Positions 33,450-45,725 of a stretch of DNA of 64,000 nt are shown piece by piece. How positions within the stretch are numbered: the stretch's first letter is position 1; each line of letters opens with the position of its first letter. The position numbers and the translations under genes were made by a program. The DNA lies in contig QJPP01003424.1 of the NCBI GenBank assembly GCA_003996215.1, forward strand, positions 1 through 64,000, in the 5' to 3' direction. The notes beneath the pieces are model-generated. The model was not told the origin of the DNA. It was given only the letters and a program-made list of their open reading frames with translations, and did no database searches. Origin of the DNA: Jaltomata sinuosa (Eukaryota > Streptophyta > Magnoliopsida > Solanales > Solanaceae).

Positions 33450-34515
33450 TTTTAGCTCTGGATGATGGGATCTTCTAGACTCTTCTTGATTTTTTCTTCA
33501 AGGATGATAAGGGGGAAACTCCATCTCAATTTTTCCCATGTCAATGAGGTATTCCAAATCGACCCGAAAGTGGCAACAAGTCTCGATATCATGGCCTCCG
33601 ACCCCTTTGTGGTAGAGGCAAACTTCTTTCCCCTGACGCCAAGCCCTGGGCATCTTCCCCGGTTTCCTTTACACGGGCTCCAGGATCTCGGTTTGGACCA
33701 TCTTAGTATAGATTTCATAGTAAGTGTCCTGGAAGACAGTGAAATCATAGCGATGAATCGTCATTTCCTCAGTGATGGGCATGCCATAGCCAACTTGGTC
33801 ACAAGCAAGGATGGTTCGGGGGCCCCACAGATGGCTTATCTGGCCATTAGTGATCATGTGGTAAATCTGGTCTCTTAGGGCATTGCATTCATTGGTAGTG
33901 TCTCCTCTGTGACGTGGATGATAGGCGCATTCTTTGTTCTCATTGTAAGGGTGACATCCGAATCCCTCAGATTGGTCAGGATGCAGGACCCCCATAGCTT
34001 TCAGGGTCTCATAAATTTCTGAACAGAGAATCACCTTTGGATTTTTGGTATATTCACGGAAGTGAACTTTGAGGGTGATGGGCTTCCCTCTTGGCCTAAA
34101 TCTGGAAGGCCAAATAGTATCACCCTTGACCTTGGTCTAGTGGCGGACTCTCGTGTCAAAGAGTTAGGACCTTTCAGTAGTGATCTACATGGGCACTTGC
34201 TCATCGTCTTCGGGTTCTTCAGTTACTCTCCTTCCCTTTATTGACTTGTTCCAATCCTCCAGTGACATCCTCAAACTTCAGGAGCAATTCTTTGAGTTCT
34301 AGGTCAAAGTCTGGTTCGGTCTTAGTCTAGGTTTTTCCCAGTATTTGGTCAATCGCAACAATCCTCTCTTTAGCCTTGGCGGTCTTCTCTTCCACCTCCT
34401 TGGAACTAGCTAAGGCAATTTCCATGAGTTGATCGAGTCTCTCATGTTTTCTCTGAACCTCCTCCATTTACTCTCGGATCCTTAGCATTCTCTCTCGCAT
34501 AGTCACGACCTCCAT
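33450..34515 (-). pseudogene. OG accessory ORF: coiled coil plus two CxYH-GHxxxxC modules
   Basis: Minus-strand reading from an ATG at 34513-34515. The first 120 codons are charged and helical (MEEVQRKHERLDQLMEIAL, EEKTAKAKERIVAIDQIL), interrupted by two stops, and look like a coiled coil. After a degraded stretch come CAYHPRHRGDTTNECNAL (about 33900) and, past a frameshift near 33670, VCLYHKGVGGHDIETCCHF (about 33570). Both resemble the knuckle-like motif of the OG Gag at about 31045, followed by the same pattern of a helix ending in IxxGxI (MITNGQI, LIDMGKI). The piece lies between ORF1 and gag. It may be a duplicated gag C-terminus or the 3' part of ORF1. Function unknown. Confidence 0.6.
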
Positions 34516-35017
34516 TTCAACCTTTCCTGAAAGAATGGAGATTTTTTAAGAAGTTTTTAGAAGGCTTTAGGATTTTTGGAGAAACTTGGAAGACTTGGAG
34601 TATTTTGGTCGGACTTTACATAGTGGGCTTATATTCTTGCCTACGATGTTCTAAAAATTTTTGGCATGGAGTGGACCAATTTTTCCTTGATTCAAGCAAC
34701 ACACATAGCACATAAAACAGTTTATATCACAATAATATCATAGTAATATCGCGTCCTAACTGGGTGACCTATTTATGCCAAGGTTAGGCCTAGCGAGTTT
34801 GAAAGACGTATGTGACATATTTGAACCATTCTATTGCCCCCAAAATAGCATGTATATATATATGGAAAAGTTCCCTTTTAAAGGGATACAAATGCTAGCC
34901 GAAAGGGGGATACAATTTAGGGGAAAGGATATTTGCACAAAAGTCACGCCCATGCAGGGGAGAATTAGGTAATGTAAAGACATACATGAAAATAAAACCC
35001 ATGCAGGGGCGAAGATA

Positions 35018-36588
35018 CTAAAGATATGACGTGGAAGGTACTTCCTCGGTCCTGCTCCTCTTGGATGCTCCGACAATGCTCCTAAGCTCGAATTGGCTCA
35101 ACCACATGTCGCTCTGGAGTTTCACCACTTTTTCATGCATAGGTAATGCCCCGGCCTCTAAGGCATTCCTGGTCATTTTTGAATCAAGCTGGGCTATTCC
35201 CATTCTCATATCTTCGAGTTCGTGAGTCAACCCTGCTATAGTGCGTCGATCTTTTTCTTTTTTCATAAGAAATTCTTTCTCTCTTCTAGAAATTTCCTCT
35301 TGGAGATTCAGTAATTGGAGATGGAGATTGGGTCTGGAGTGAACCTATGGTTCTGATATAGATACTTCTGCAATGTCTGCCTTCAACCACTGCTTATAGC
35401 CGTCCACATACCTGGGATCGAACCTGTTTGGAAAGTCTCTAGACCCATTTTCTCAAGTGTCTTCCAGTTGTGCCGGATCCTCGAAGCTTTTGGGACTTTT
35501 TCATATTCCTCATAGTCGATGACATAGCAACCCATGTGAATGGTTGCTAGCTCGATTTGAACCCTTACAAATTGTCTAAGAACCCTTTGTGGAGCATAAG
35601 GTCGGATCTCGCGAATTCCCGAGAGAGGGAGGAAAGCTAGATCATGACATTTCACAATTACTTCCTTTGAGTGAAAATCATTGAACATCATCTGCACATT
35701 ATCTTCTCCAAGCTCACAAAAATCTTGGGCCCATCCTATCTTGGTCCTGTTTTCGGTGCCTCTATCCCTAAGCACTCCTGCCAAGACTGCCAAGTTATCG
35801 ATTCCATCTGGGTTGGGGATTTCCTGGCTATCGTTATCTTTGGCCAGATGCTTGAGAATCCAATATTGTAGGAGTAGGTTGCACCCTTGGAAGTAACGAT
35901 GACCATTCTTGCATTTCCCCAAAGCTCTATAAATATCAGATAAGATGACAAGTACTAGAGGAAAATAGCTGACGGTGGTTCCTTCTGTCAGGCCATGGAA
36001 TATGGTATGGGCCACCATTATTATCCGGGTGTTGATGCAGAGTTGTTCATTTAGAGGAAATACCTTGATTCATAAAAGAGCAATAGCGAGTGCCAAGGCT
36101 CGGGTCTTGTCCCACTCTTGAAACGTGTAGAATTCGCCTTGGTACTGAAAGAACCCTTCCCTAGTGGCAAAGTGGTTGTAGAGTTATTGAAAGGAGATAC
36201 TTGGACCCCTTATCCACAGGCATTGATTCTCCTGCAAGTGGAGATACTTTGCAATTTGAGTCGGGGTTTGTTTATTCGGTATTAAGATGCCTTGTTGAGG
36301 CCTTAATCTCCTTTCATTGGCTGTCCCCGTGGTCTTTATGCAATCCCTGAGTTCTTCTATCATTGGGTTTATTTCCATTGTTCCGAATCGGAACACCATT
36401 TTCTTGTTGTCCCAATACCCCGTTAAAACCTCGATCAATTTTGGCCAGGCCTCCATATCTAATAAAGACGGCAAATGTCCCATATACTGACGGACTGTCC
36501 TCTGATGGATAGGATCCAGATTTATCCACCATGTTCGGAGGAGGAGAGGCGACTCTTTTACCATGTCAAACTTGAGGAATTTTGACAT
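35018..36588 (-). pseudogene. OG ORF1 (upstream of gag)
   Basis: Minus-strand reading from an ATG at 36588. Blocks: LRTWWINLDPIHQRTVRQYM, GHLPSLLDMEAWPKLIEVLT, FRFGTMEINPMIEELRDCI, then after a stop at about 36184 the continuing frame with EGFFQYQGEFYTFQEWDKTR and, from 36018, TIFHGLTEGTTVSYFPLVL and REIRPYAPQRVLRQFVRVQI. A frameshift near 35400 leads to a C-terminal coiled-coil part ending at 35018 (TIAGLTHELEDMRMGIAQLD), itself with one TAG. An extra protein of this kind upstream of gag, of unknown function, is a known feature of Ogre elements. Some 520 codons in total. Expression is not expected given the breaks. Confidence 0.75.
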
Positions 36589-37090
36589 CCTACAAAATAG
36601 AATAACCTGTTAGGCCCCAACCCCGGACAATAGTCCGGTTACAACACATACGTCTTTCAAACAACACGTAGTTGGATGCTATGTCATTGGGTCGGAAACC
36701 CGTTGACATGTTTTGGTAGATTACTAATGGACGTAATATCCCTTGGATATTAAGATATCTTAGGCTAATGCCTATTTTTGGGATTTTGGTTTCACTCTAT
36801 CCTGAGTTTCTCGAATAGGTTTCGAAATTGATCGGGAACCTGGGCGGACAACCCAAGCTTGAAACAACAAGTGACCGTTAATCGACCGCGTGTTTTATCA
36901 AGAACGACCGCAAAGATTTGCTTAATCGCCTTTTTACCCCTAATGCATTCTAATGCTTTTCCAAAAGAGGCGGAAATTGCGGAAAAAGTAAACAATTAAG
37001 GAAAGCAATAAAGTTACTAATTATTACAATTTCCAAATAGTTAGTCAAACAAGTTAGTTTCAAATAATAAGGTTAGAACCTAGTTGAATT
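36589..37090 (-). other. OG untranslated leader
   Basis: About 500 bp between the primer site and ORF1 with no recognised domain. It contains direct family-specific leader sequence such as TTAGGCCCCAACC; nothing else is supported. Confidence 0.5.
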
Positions 37091-37109
37091 ATCCCCAGCA
37101 GAGTCGCCA
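37091..37109 (-). promoter_or_regulatory. OG primer binding site
   Basis: On the minus strand TGGCGACTCTGCTGGGGAT follows the LTR end (CA at 37114-37115) by four bases. This sequence type is the primer site found in Ogre-like elements, generally assigned to an arginine tRNA; that assignment is from knowledge of the family. Confidence 0.75.
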
Positions 37110-37113
37110 TTTC

Positions 37114-40100
37114 TGTTTCGATCCTTTTTTGGTAAGGAAGGAAAAACATGGCTTTGTTTATTGAAAAGTTCATTTCAAAAATCTAAGTCGAGATTTCCAA
37201 AATATTTTCTCAATAAAAAGCAAGAGTCGCCACTTAGTTTTTATAAAGTAAGAACTAAGAAAAACTTATAAGGATTTTCAAAACTCCAAAACATATAAAG
37301 GTTTCAAAAATCGAGAGATTGAGGGTAAGGGTTCAGGTTAATACTCTTTGAAGGGTGTTAAGGCACCAAGAGTATCCGCTAACTCGCGCTTGTCCGGGCT
37401 TATTAAAAAAAACTAATTTGTGACTAACTTTTGAAAACGGGATTGGTTTGTTTAAAAAAAAACATCTTGTTTTTAGAAAGAATTGATTTTAAAAGATGAT
37501 ATATGAAAGATTGTTTTTATACACATGGGGAAAAGAGTTGACATTTAAAAAGGGTTTTTATGAACAATTCGAATAAAACAGTAATTAACATATAAAAAGA
37601 ACGTTTGAACAGAAATTTTGATTTCATTTAGGGATAATTTAACTATGTTTTGCAAAGTTAGTCCAAATTATACAATTAAAACTAATTAGCAATTCAAATG
37701 CATTAAACATAGAAAATTAAGCTAATCCTGTCCTAATTCTAGTGTGTGGGCCCTCTTTAGGCCCACCGCCATTTTCACTTTGGACTTAGTCCACTTTTTC
37801 ATCTTTTAGCCCTTTGGGCTACTGCTGCTGCTGAATCTCATGGGCTTGGCCCATTTTTTATCTATTTAGTCCACTTGGACTTTTCCGCTGGTATCACATG
37901 GGCTTGGCCCATTTTCCTTCGGCTGCTGCTGCTTCTGTCTTCAATAACTCAGCCCTATTGGGGATTATTCATGCTGGATCAATGAAAAGTGTTGGGCTTA
38001 GCCCAACTAGAAGATGCAGGGGAATTTTGGGAGTCCAATTGGACTCCACCAGATTTTATTCATAGAAAGAGTAAAAATAGATAAAGATTAGTATATATTT
38101 TAACTAAATTAAGCAAGAGTAATTTAAACAATGTATAAATTTCATACTTTAAAAAATATTTCTTGACGACCAATTTACCAATACACAGGAATTCATACAA
38201 AGTTTAAAATATGTGAAACAAGATACCAAGTTACAAATTCATCACCTAGGGATTATATTATGACAATTACAAGACTTCAAATCTTTCAAATATTCATAAA
38301 GGTTGATCATTTTTCCAGAAATCAAAAGGGCAAGAGATTGATTCAGATATACACATATACACATGTTTGAAAAGAAAAGGAGCATGGCATGGAGACACAA
38401 ATCAGTCTAAAATATACTTAGCAAACTTAATCATACTTAGTCACTCTTAACACTCAAACTTTTAAACATTGAAACATAGGGAGCATGCAGATTTTGAGTT
38501 ACACAAGGGACCTTTGAACAACTCTAACACAGATCATTTAAGCAAGGACTAGTTAAAGAGCCTAATCTAGACATCACACATTAACCACAGATAAGTCAAG
38601 TAGGCTGGGCAAGTTTTTTCCTTTTAAAACATCAATCACTAGTTGAAAATCACATGAGAATACATGAGAGGGATATATAAGCAGGTTGTTATCATGGTAA
38701 AGACCAAAGTCATTTCACAGTTCATACATGTAACATACAAAGGAGATAATGAAGTTAGCATCTTTAGGGAAGATGAAACAGAGGAACCTACAGGGGTGAG
38801 GAGCATGTCATGAGTGGATATGACTCACCTCTAGCTCGTAATCATAACAGAACTTTCACACACAACAACACAATGTTCAGATTTTTAAACTTAAGCCAAT
38901 TCTAATCCATGGTTAATAGGCTCACATACAGTCATCTAGCATGATCAAATCATTAAAGGGAAAGGGGAAGAGAACAGGGTAGAAGATAGAGAAATGAGAG
39001 TTGAACAATAATAACCATTCTAACAGCAAGTCTAAAGCTTATAGCATTTTCACATGACAAACAAAGAATCAATAGCAGTCATGAAGCTTTAAGAAGGTCA
39101 CAGTGTTCAGAGATTGCTATTCATACTAACTTAAACATGAGAGAATGACAACAGAATTTAACCAATTAATACACAAAAGTTAACATCATCCTATAACCAT
39201 TTTGACATTAACAAGGCAGTTAAGGGGAAAAAGGAAGAGGAAAATAGGATCTCTACCAAATTGAGGAAAACAAGGGAAACAGGAAGGGGTTCAACATTAA
39301 TAAACAAGTATAACATTCATATACATGTCATATAAATCCAAAAAAGAATCAATAGAATATATCAACACTCAAAATTAACCTAAAACATCACCCTAAATGT
39401 AAGAGAATAACACTAACAGTTCAGGTACTCAGGTTGATATCATACGTAGCAAGAAATAATAAAGAAGAGAAGAAAACAGGTAAAGGGTAAGATCAAAGGG
39501 ATTAAGAACAACAGGAGGGGTAAAGCATTTCATGAAACCAATTCTAAATCTTAATAAAGATTCAAGCTCAAGTTCATAACATTTGCATATCACATGGGTC
39601 GAACATAGACTAGTGTAACTATGGGGTTTCTACAGGGAAAGGGAAATAGTGTTACAAGATGATAACAAACATCTATTTAGACATGAATAAACAACACTAA
39701 TACTTAATCAATACATACATGAAATAGCAATATTTAGACAGGCTCAATAAACATGATATGATCATGATTATAACAAAGGGGGTTGGGGAACAAACAATAG
39801 AAAAATCAATCATTTCAAGAACAAAATAGGACAGCATTCACATCATATCATTTACATAAGATAGCAACAAATATAGCTACGATTTCACTCTCATATCCAC
39901 TGTTTTCACAAATATACACGACTAGTGAGACCTCATGCCTCCAACATGAAATCATCACTCAAAATCACAAAAAATAACAGTCCAAAATTGAAACATATGT
40001 CTTTAAAATTAACAAACAAGACCAGAACCCAGATTTTTACAAAGATTTAGACGTTTCATAATGTCAAAAATGAAAATAAAACAGTAAAGGGAAGAGGGCA

Positions 40101-41505
40101 ATGGGGTTTACCTTTTTAGGGCAGCAACTTGGACCTTGAACTTCACCGGAAAACCTTACCACCACCAGATTAATATAAACCCTGTTTATAATTCATTTTT
40201 TTAGTGCTTTCTTCCCTACTAGCTGACTGGTTTTGTGAGGTTAGAGAAATGATTCTCCATAACCCCCAATCTTTCCCCAAAATTAGCTCGTTAATATGAA
40301 GCTAGGGGGGTTTATAGGAGAAGTTGGGGTGAAAAAAAGGGGGAAAATGAAGGGCTTTTTAGGGATTTTGGTTGAAGGAATTTCAAATTCCTTTTGCTGG
40401 ATAACCTTCCAGCATCAACCTTGTACGAAGTTGTATAGATTTTTGCGGATTAACGGAGGAGGGTGACACCTGGTGGGTTCTAGAATCTTCTAGACCCTGC
40501 CAGCACACCTTTGATGGAGAAAAAAGGATGAAAAATGGAAACGTTAGAGGGGTTTAGGGATGGTGAGGATGTGAGTGACGTTGAAGTTGATAACGGGGTT
40601 AGGGTTGTCATTTTTGAGAACAATGAAAGGGGAAGGACGGGGGGAGGGGGCGTACTGGATTGCTGAGGTGTTGTACGAAGCGCGTTATTTTGTACAACAA
40701 GAGAGAGTAGACGCGTGCGAGAAAATGGAGGAGAGAAGAAGGGCAGCCAGGGTTTAAGAGAGGAGTTGGATGAAGAAGAAGGTGAGAGAAGGGAGTGTTT
40801 GGTGTTGTTAAGAGAAAGATGAGAATAGGGGTGTGATAAGGCGGATAGAAGGGTTTGGGCCAGGTCGGAGTGGGTCTTAGGCGGGTTAAGAGAATTTTGG
40901 TATTGGGCTGGGGCGAATTTGGGTGTTGGGCCAATGGGTTGCGATCAAAATTGGCCCAATAGGAGGCTGAAACAAAGGCCTGGTGAGGGGGTGTTTATGA
41001 TTTGGCCACATTTTGTGAAATGTGGCCATTTCAATTTAACGCTATAGCCAAATTGGTAAAGAATGAGTAGAATTAGGTAGGATTATGGCAAAAATTGAAA
41101 TAACAGGTTTAGGGATGAATTAATTTAAATTAATTTAGAGCTTTAATAAACTGAAACAATTTAAAATAATTATCATATTTGACACATAATCAATTCTTTA
41201 ATTAATTATAAAATCAATTTTTCAATTAACTTTTATTTAAATTAATTTTTGGGAAAAATTACAGGTTTAGCCTTTCAAAGAGATTTTCTTATGAAATCAA
41301 TTTTATAATAATTATTTTAAGTAATTTATATAAATTTCCCATATTAAATATGAAAAATATATAATCATTACTCAGAACCATTGGTAGAGCTGATTTGAAA
41401 AATATTTTACCCTTTTTTGTCAAAACAATTGTTTCAAAAATTGTCTAAAATTTAAAAAGCTCCAAATTAATTCGTAATGTGGCGGGTAAAAATTGGGTGT
41501 CAACA
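37114..41505 (-). repeat. OG 5' LTR (4392 bp)
   Basis: On the minus strand the LTR begins TGTTGACACCCAATTTT (right, 41505) and ends in CA just before the primer site. The length suits Ogre. On the plus strand the middle is A-rich and gene-free (about 38050-40080), and a G-rich stretch lies at 40600-40950. The ORFs at 40575-40757 and 40608-40934 have skewed composition and no known domain. The right end joins T4 LTR sequence directly (taggtagatta). Confidence 0.82.
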
Positions 41506-42436
41506 TAGGTAGATTAGCTTACTCTCTCCTATTGTAGTACTTATTATTTGCCTTTTCAATCATTAGTGGATTAGCTTACTCTCTCCTGTGGTAGTACTTG
41601 TGAGTTTGGATTTTCGATTGTTCCTATCTTATGAGTGGTATTGTTAGCATGATTATGCTAGTTGATTTTCCTTATTTACCTTTTTATTTGAGCTTATCAA
41701 AATATCTCCATGTTCGTTAAACTATCTGTATATATTGTTATTGCAAGGATTCATGTGCGTTCTCTATTCCTTTACATGTGTTCTGTGATATATATCTTCT
41801 GTGGCTAGCATAGTATACTTATATTCTCCTTGTCTTCTATCTATTGATAGTTTTTGTGTGCTTTCCTCTATTTGCTTCTATGACTACTTCTTTTCTATCT
41901 GCTATATACTGCTTTTATATCTTATATATGCTCAGTCAAGCTAAGATGCCTACCGGATGCCTGTTGATTTGAAACTGGTGCTCATACTACACTTCTGCAT
42001 CTTTCTGGTGCAGATCCTAGTGTGAGATATTGTTGTTGATTGCGTGGATACTCGTACAGTTTTTGGACATCCGAGACTAGGGTGAGCTCCTGACTATCGG
42101 GGCTTGACCATATCTCTTATTTTTGGCACTATTTACTCTTATCTTTATTCAGAGACAATTTTATATTCTTCTTTTGCACCTTCTAGTACTCTGTATATTT
42201 TAGTAGTGGCTCCTGTACTTTCGATACCAGGTCGTGGGATGGTGTAGTTTCTTAATTTGTATATTTAGGTTGCTTTCCTTTCGCGTTGCTTTCTTTATAT
42301 GCTTCTGCTTATTTCTTATTCTTGTGCATGCTTGCTTCGGTAGTAGCCCATTACTAACCGTTCCAAGCTACGGGGATAAGTTCACTTACAGGGGGGTTGT
42401 AGGTGCAATCATGACCTGAGAAATCGGGTTGTGACA
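41506..42436 (+). repeat. T4 LTR, right segment
   Basis: Resumes the T4 LTR at taggtagatta, equivalent to the block after gggcggcc-ctg in T1 and T2, and ends GTTGTGACA at 42436. Shares CGGGGATAAGTTC-type and GGTTGTAGGTGC blocks with the other LTRs. The following ccttt does not match the bases left of the LTR at 26814-26818 (cacta), and no primer site follows. Confidence 0.85.
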
Positions 42437-43779
42437 CCTTTCACTATTTTTATCCCTTGTTATTAAATATTCTAAAGTCTCCCAAATGGTCTAACCTCTG
42501 CATTATGCAAAATCTGTTATTGTTTGTTTATAAAATGATCAAATTTTCTTTTGGTGTCATTTTCAAATTTCAAACATTGCAGTAAGATACCATTATATTG
42601 AAGCAACACAATACTATTTTGATATCATTAGATCAGCTTTCTTGAACCATGTTTTATTATTCAAAGTTTATAATATACTTTTTCATTGAAAATTTTTATT
42701 ATTTACATTCTTACTTTATAAGGTCTGCATTTATCCTACCCTTTCCAGAACTCACTTGCAGGATTATACTGGGTATATTATTATTGTCAATGTGTATATG
42801 CCAACTAAAAAAAATTAAGGTGTCTTTATGAAGTTTGGCTTTAGACCTCCAATATTGTTGAGACGGCCCTGCATATCCCTAAACCTTCCTAAAGCCCCAT
42901 TAAAAGGGACTTACCATGCATGTGTATCTAAAATGGAGTTTCTTGAGTAAGTGGAAATTTTGAGAGAAATTGAAGTAGGGTTGGAGATACATATGTTCAG
43001 GTGTGTATCTGTATCTTTTTTTTTGTACTTCTGTATCTATATCTTTTCTCTTTTTTTTCTTCTTCGAAATATATATTTATGCACAGATACATTAGAAACA
43101 CAGATACATAGATGGATACTGATTACACTTAATATTTGATATCAAATACACAAGATGAAATTGAACCCCACACTTAGACTCTTGCTCATTCTCGAGCAAG
43201 TATTAAAACTCATCTCACTAAATTAAACTAGAAATGCCACCACTTCGATTGATACAAATAATTAGGCCATGTAACAAATCACAATATCAAGTAAACTTCC
43301 CGATCATTATGCAAGATATACAAATAAACAACAAACTTCTAACCTCCTAACCTCAAAGACGGACTCTAACTCATCAAATTTAAGTTTTCTCATCTACTCC
43401 ATCAAAAAATGCTAATAAATCCACCTATTTATCATGAAATAATTGCCCTCACAAGAAGAAATAGTTCACACATTCAATTTAAAGAGTTGAATATAAATTT
43501 AGGACTTAGCATCAAAGAGAAACTCTCACACTTAGAAAAGAATTACGTGTATACACAATAAACCATAAGCTTGCCAATTATGTACATCTTTAATAACTAA
43601 GGATGCTTGGATAGAATTAAAGAAGACTTTAACGAGTTATAATATTGGCTAGGAGACGGGTTGAAAAACTATATAATAGTGGCTTACACTTCCCTAAACA
43701 CTTTACATTTTTTTTTCTCATCACCCATTATTTTCATCAACCTTTTTTTCAAACCACTCATTCATTATTTTCACATTTT
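42437..43779. other. Unassigned AT-rich DNA
   Basis: About 1.3 kb without a recognised gene. It includes irregular repeats of GATACA/TGTATC (about 42960-43130) and pyrimidine-rich runs. A stretch at about 43157-43200 (cccacacttagactcttgctc) resembles sequence common in plant retroelements but I cannot place it. The small ORFs here are AT-rich and low in complexity. Confidence 0.4.
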
Positions 43780-45725
43780 TTTAAAAGAAAAAGAGGCCCA
43801 AAGGCCATTTATTACAAACAAAGCAGAAAACAATACAAAAATTCAAAGATAAAAGAATCCTAAGGCCCAAAATAAGGAGCCAGACCAGAAGGAAAATAAA
43901 TAAAAACAAAAAGAGAAAGAAGATCGATAGAAAACAAAAAAGGAAAGGTCTTTGATGAATCTGGAAAGACCCTTCAATGAATCTCTCAAACTCGTCTTGT
44001 TCAACCTGTAAATTATTTGCCATGAGTTTACCGGTAAGTCGATGAGCACATAGCTATAGGAAAATCTATTCCTTCTCAAAGCTGACACAATCTAGAATCA
44101 AATAGAGCTTGGAAGGATTTCACTAATGACACTATAAAATACCACAAGTGCCATGAAATCCGAACCAAAAAGACTTCTTCAGCTCATTTTGCATAGATTT
44201 GGACAGCTTGAATGCAGATAGTAGCTCTCCCTTTTGCTAAAAATTTCAAAGTTGATAAATAACTAAATGTAATCTTATTTTCTCAGAAGATTGAGCCTTG
44301 TGGAGGCTAATACCACTTCTAAAGAGAACATCAATCACATGTTCGTTATTTTTCAACCCCCAATCTAAAGATATAATCAACTTGATGCTTGGACGAAAAA
44401 TTATTCCTTTATAAAGTTAGATTTATATTTTTTACATGTGACTCTGATTGTATATTATTTAGAATATGCACAGTCTGTTTTCCTATTGTCTGAAGCAATG
44501 TATCAGTGGACAGTGAACACTTTGTTTTGACACCTTCTGAATCTGAGATTAGGAATGTGATTCTTTTCTAGGTTTATAATTGCTTTTCCTTTCGGGGGCA
44601 CCTCGTGATATGATAAATATGATATACTCTGTGAACTTGCGAAAAATAAATCTTGGTTAGCAAAAAGATCCGCTAACATGTTCCCCTCTCTTAGTGTGTG
44701 CTTCACTTCCACATTCATATTAGCCTTCAAACTACAAATCCTTTTCACCTCCATATCATTACACCAAGGGACGTCCCATATTCCATCTAAGACCTTAACC
44801 AACATTAAAGAGTCAGATTCTAATACCACATACCAAAGATTATTAGATATGCAATATTCCAGTCTCATTCTCAAAACTATTGTTTCTACTATTAACTTTG
44901 TCCCATCCTCCAACCTTCTTCTTGTTTTTGCATACACCAAATTCTCTTCTCCATCTTTTATGCAAAAAGCTCTTGAGATAGGGCCAGGATTTCCTATAGT
45001 GGCTCCATATGAATTACATTTGTAAGACCCCAACTCTAAAAAGTTCCAATACGCCACTTTACAGTCAATGGTGGGTATATAAGCTTCAAAGAACTTCATA
45101 ATTAAAGGTCATGTAGTAGGAATATATTTAAGCCAAAGGTACCTCTGCTTTGCCATTATGTAAAGGTTTTTATTGATTTCCAATACCATACTTGTGTAGG
45201 ACATATTTCCTACATGATAAACTATGTTTCTCCTTTTCCAGATTTGCCATAGAATAAATGCAGGCATAGCCTTAAAGATAGGCTTCAGTCTAACAATACA
45301 TTCTGCCTTCCACTATTTATAAGTAGTTCCCTTAAGATGTAAAAAAGGACCTTGTATCCTTCTACATCAACAAACAAGTCTAAATCCTTTTAGTTATAGG
45401 GGAAAAAATGAAAATATATTCAAATGTCTCGAAAGCATCCTTATCACAACATCAATAGTTAATAGTATCAGTTCCTCTGAAACTCATAAGAACTTCTCCA
45501 ATAGGCATCCTTCTTTTTCACAACCTCCATAGCAATTTTTTTAATGGTACTCCTTTCTCCCAGATCATCTTAATATTCTCATGTTCCTATACTTTTTGTC
45601 TCACAATGTTCCAAGCACTCTTTATTGTGAATTTTTCTTATCTATTCAGTATCTACCAAGCTTGCCCCACTTTTCAGTGTTTTCCACCACCCCAATCTCT
45701 TTTTGTATTTGTAGGCAAACATCTG
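43780..45725 (-). mobile_element. LINE (non-LTR retrotransposon), 3' part
   Basis: Minus-strand zinc-finger and RNase H-like regions typical of plant L1-type LINEs are followed by a non-coding tail with AATAAA (about 43806-43816, minus strand) near an A/T-rich end. No RT domain is in the window, because the T5 LTR starts at 45726. The 3' end position is a guess; no clear poly(A) tail or duplication is visible. Confidence 0.55.
44503..45720 (-). pseudogene. LINE reverse-transcriptase zinc-binding region and RNase H domain
   Basis: Minus-strand reading. From about 45720 to 45100, in several broken frames, appear WEKGVPLKKLLWRL, ETFEYIFIFSP and MPAFILWQIWKRRNIVY, matching the zinc-binding region after plant LINE RTs. 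The frame from 45099 to 44503 gives an RNase H-like domain: NPGPISRAFCIKDGEENLVY, then YVVLESDSLMLVKVL with the catalytic-type D, and HTLREGNMLADLFAN with the closing D. The usual first aspartate (CNTDG-type) seems replaced, as the sequence reads CNSYGATIGNPG. The same domain occurs in host proteins named after RNase H, but all are LINE-derived in appearance. Not likely functional. Confidence 0.68.

Larger units (their letters stand above)
29316..41505 (-). mobile_element. OG: Ogre/Tat-lineage gypsy element, 5' portion
   Basis: Reading on the minus strand: a 4.4-kb LTR (41505 to 37114), a tRNA primer site, ORF1, an accessory ORF, gag and protease, ending at 29316 before RT. Long LTRs, an extra ORF1 before gag, and Gag with a CAYHSGxxGHxxxDC motif are marks of the Ogre/Tat branch, which carries no chromodomain. 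RT, RNase H, integrase and the second LTR are missing. OG splits the T4 LTR, yet its left end is not an LTR end, so a deletion accompanied or followed the insertion. Confidence 0.88.

Noticed and set aside
40575..40934. Overlapping ORFs on both strands in the OG LTR
   Set aside because: Both lie in a G-rich part of an LTR, show no known domain and mirror each other; composition explains them.
42442..42446. CACTA after T4, matching cacta at 26814-26818, as a target duplication
   Set aside because: It lies five bases away from the LTR end and the flanking DNA is unrelated, so chance is more likely.
43781..44088. Minus-strand ORFs rich in F, L and S, looking like membrane proteins
   Set aside because: They arise from an A-rich plus strand and probably cover the LINE 3' untranslated region; no start context or domain.
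44678..45025. Plus-strand ORF of 115 codons as a host gene
   Set aside because: It is antisense to the LINE RNase H domain, which has clear family motifs.
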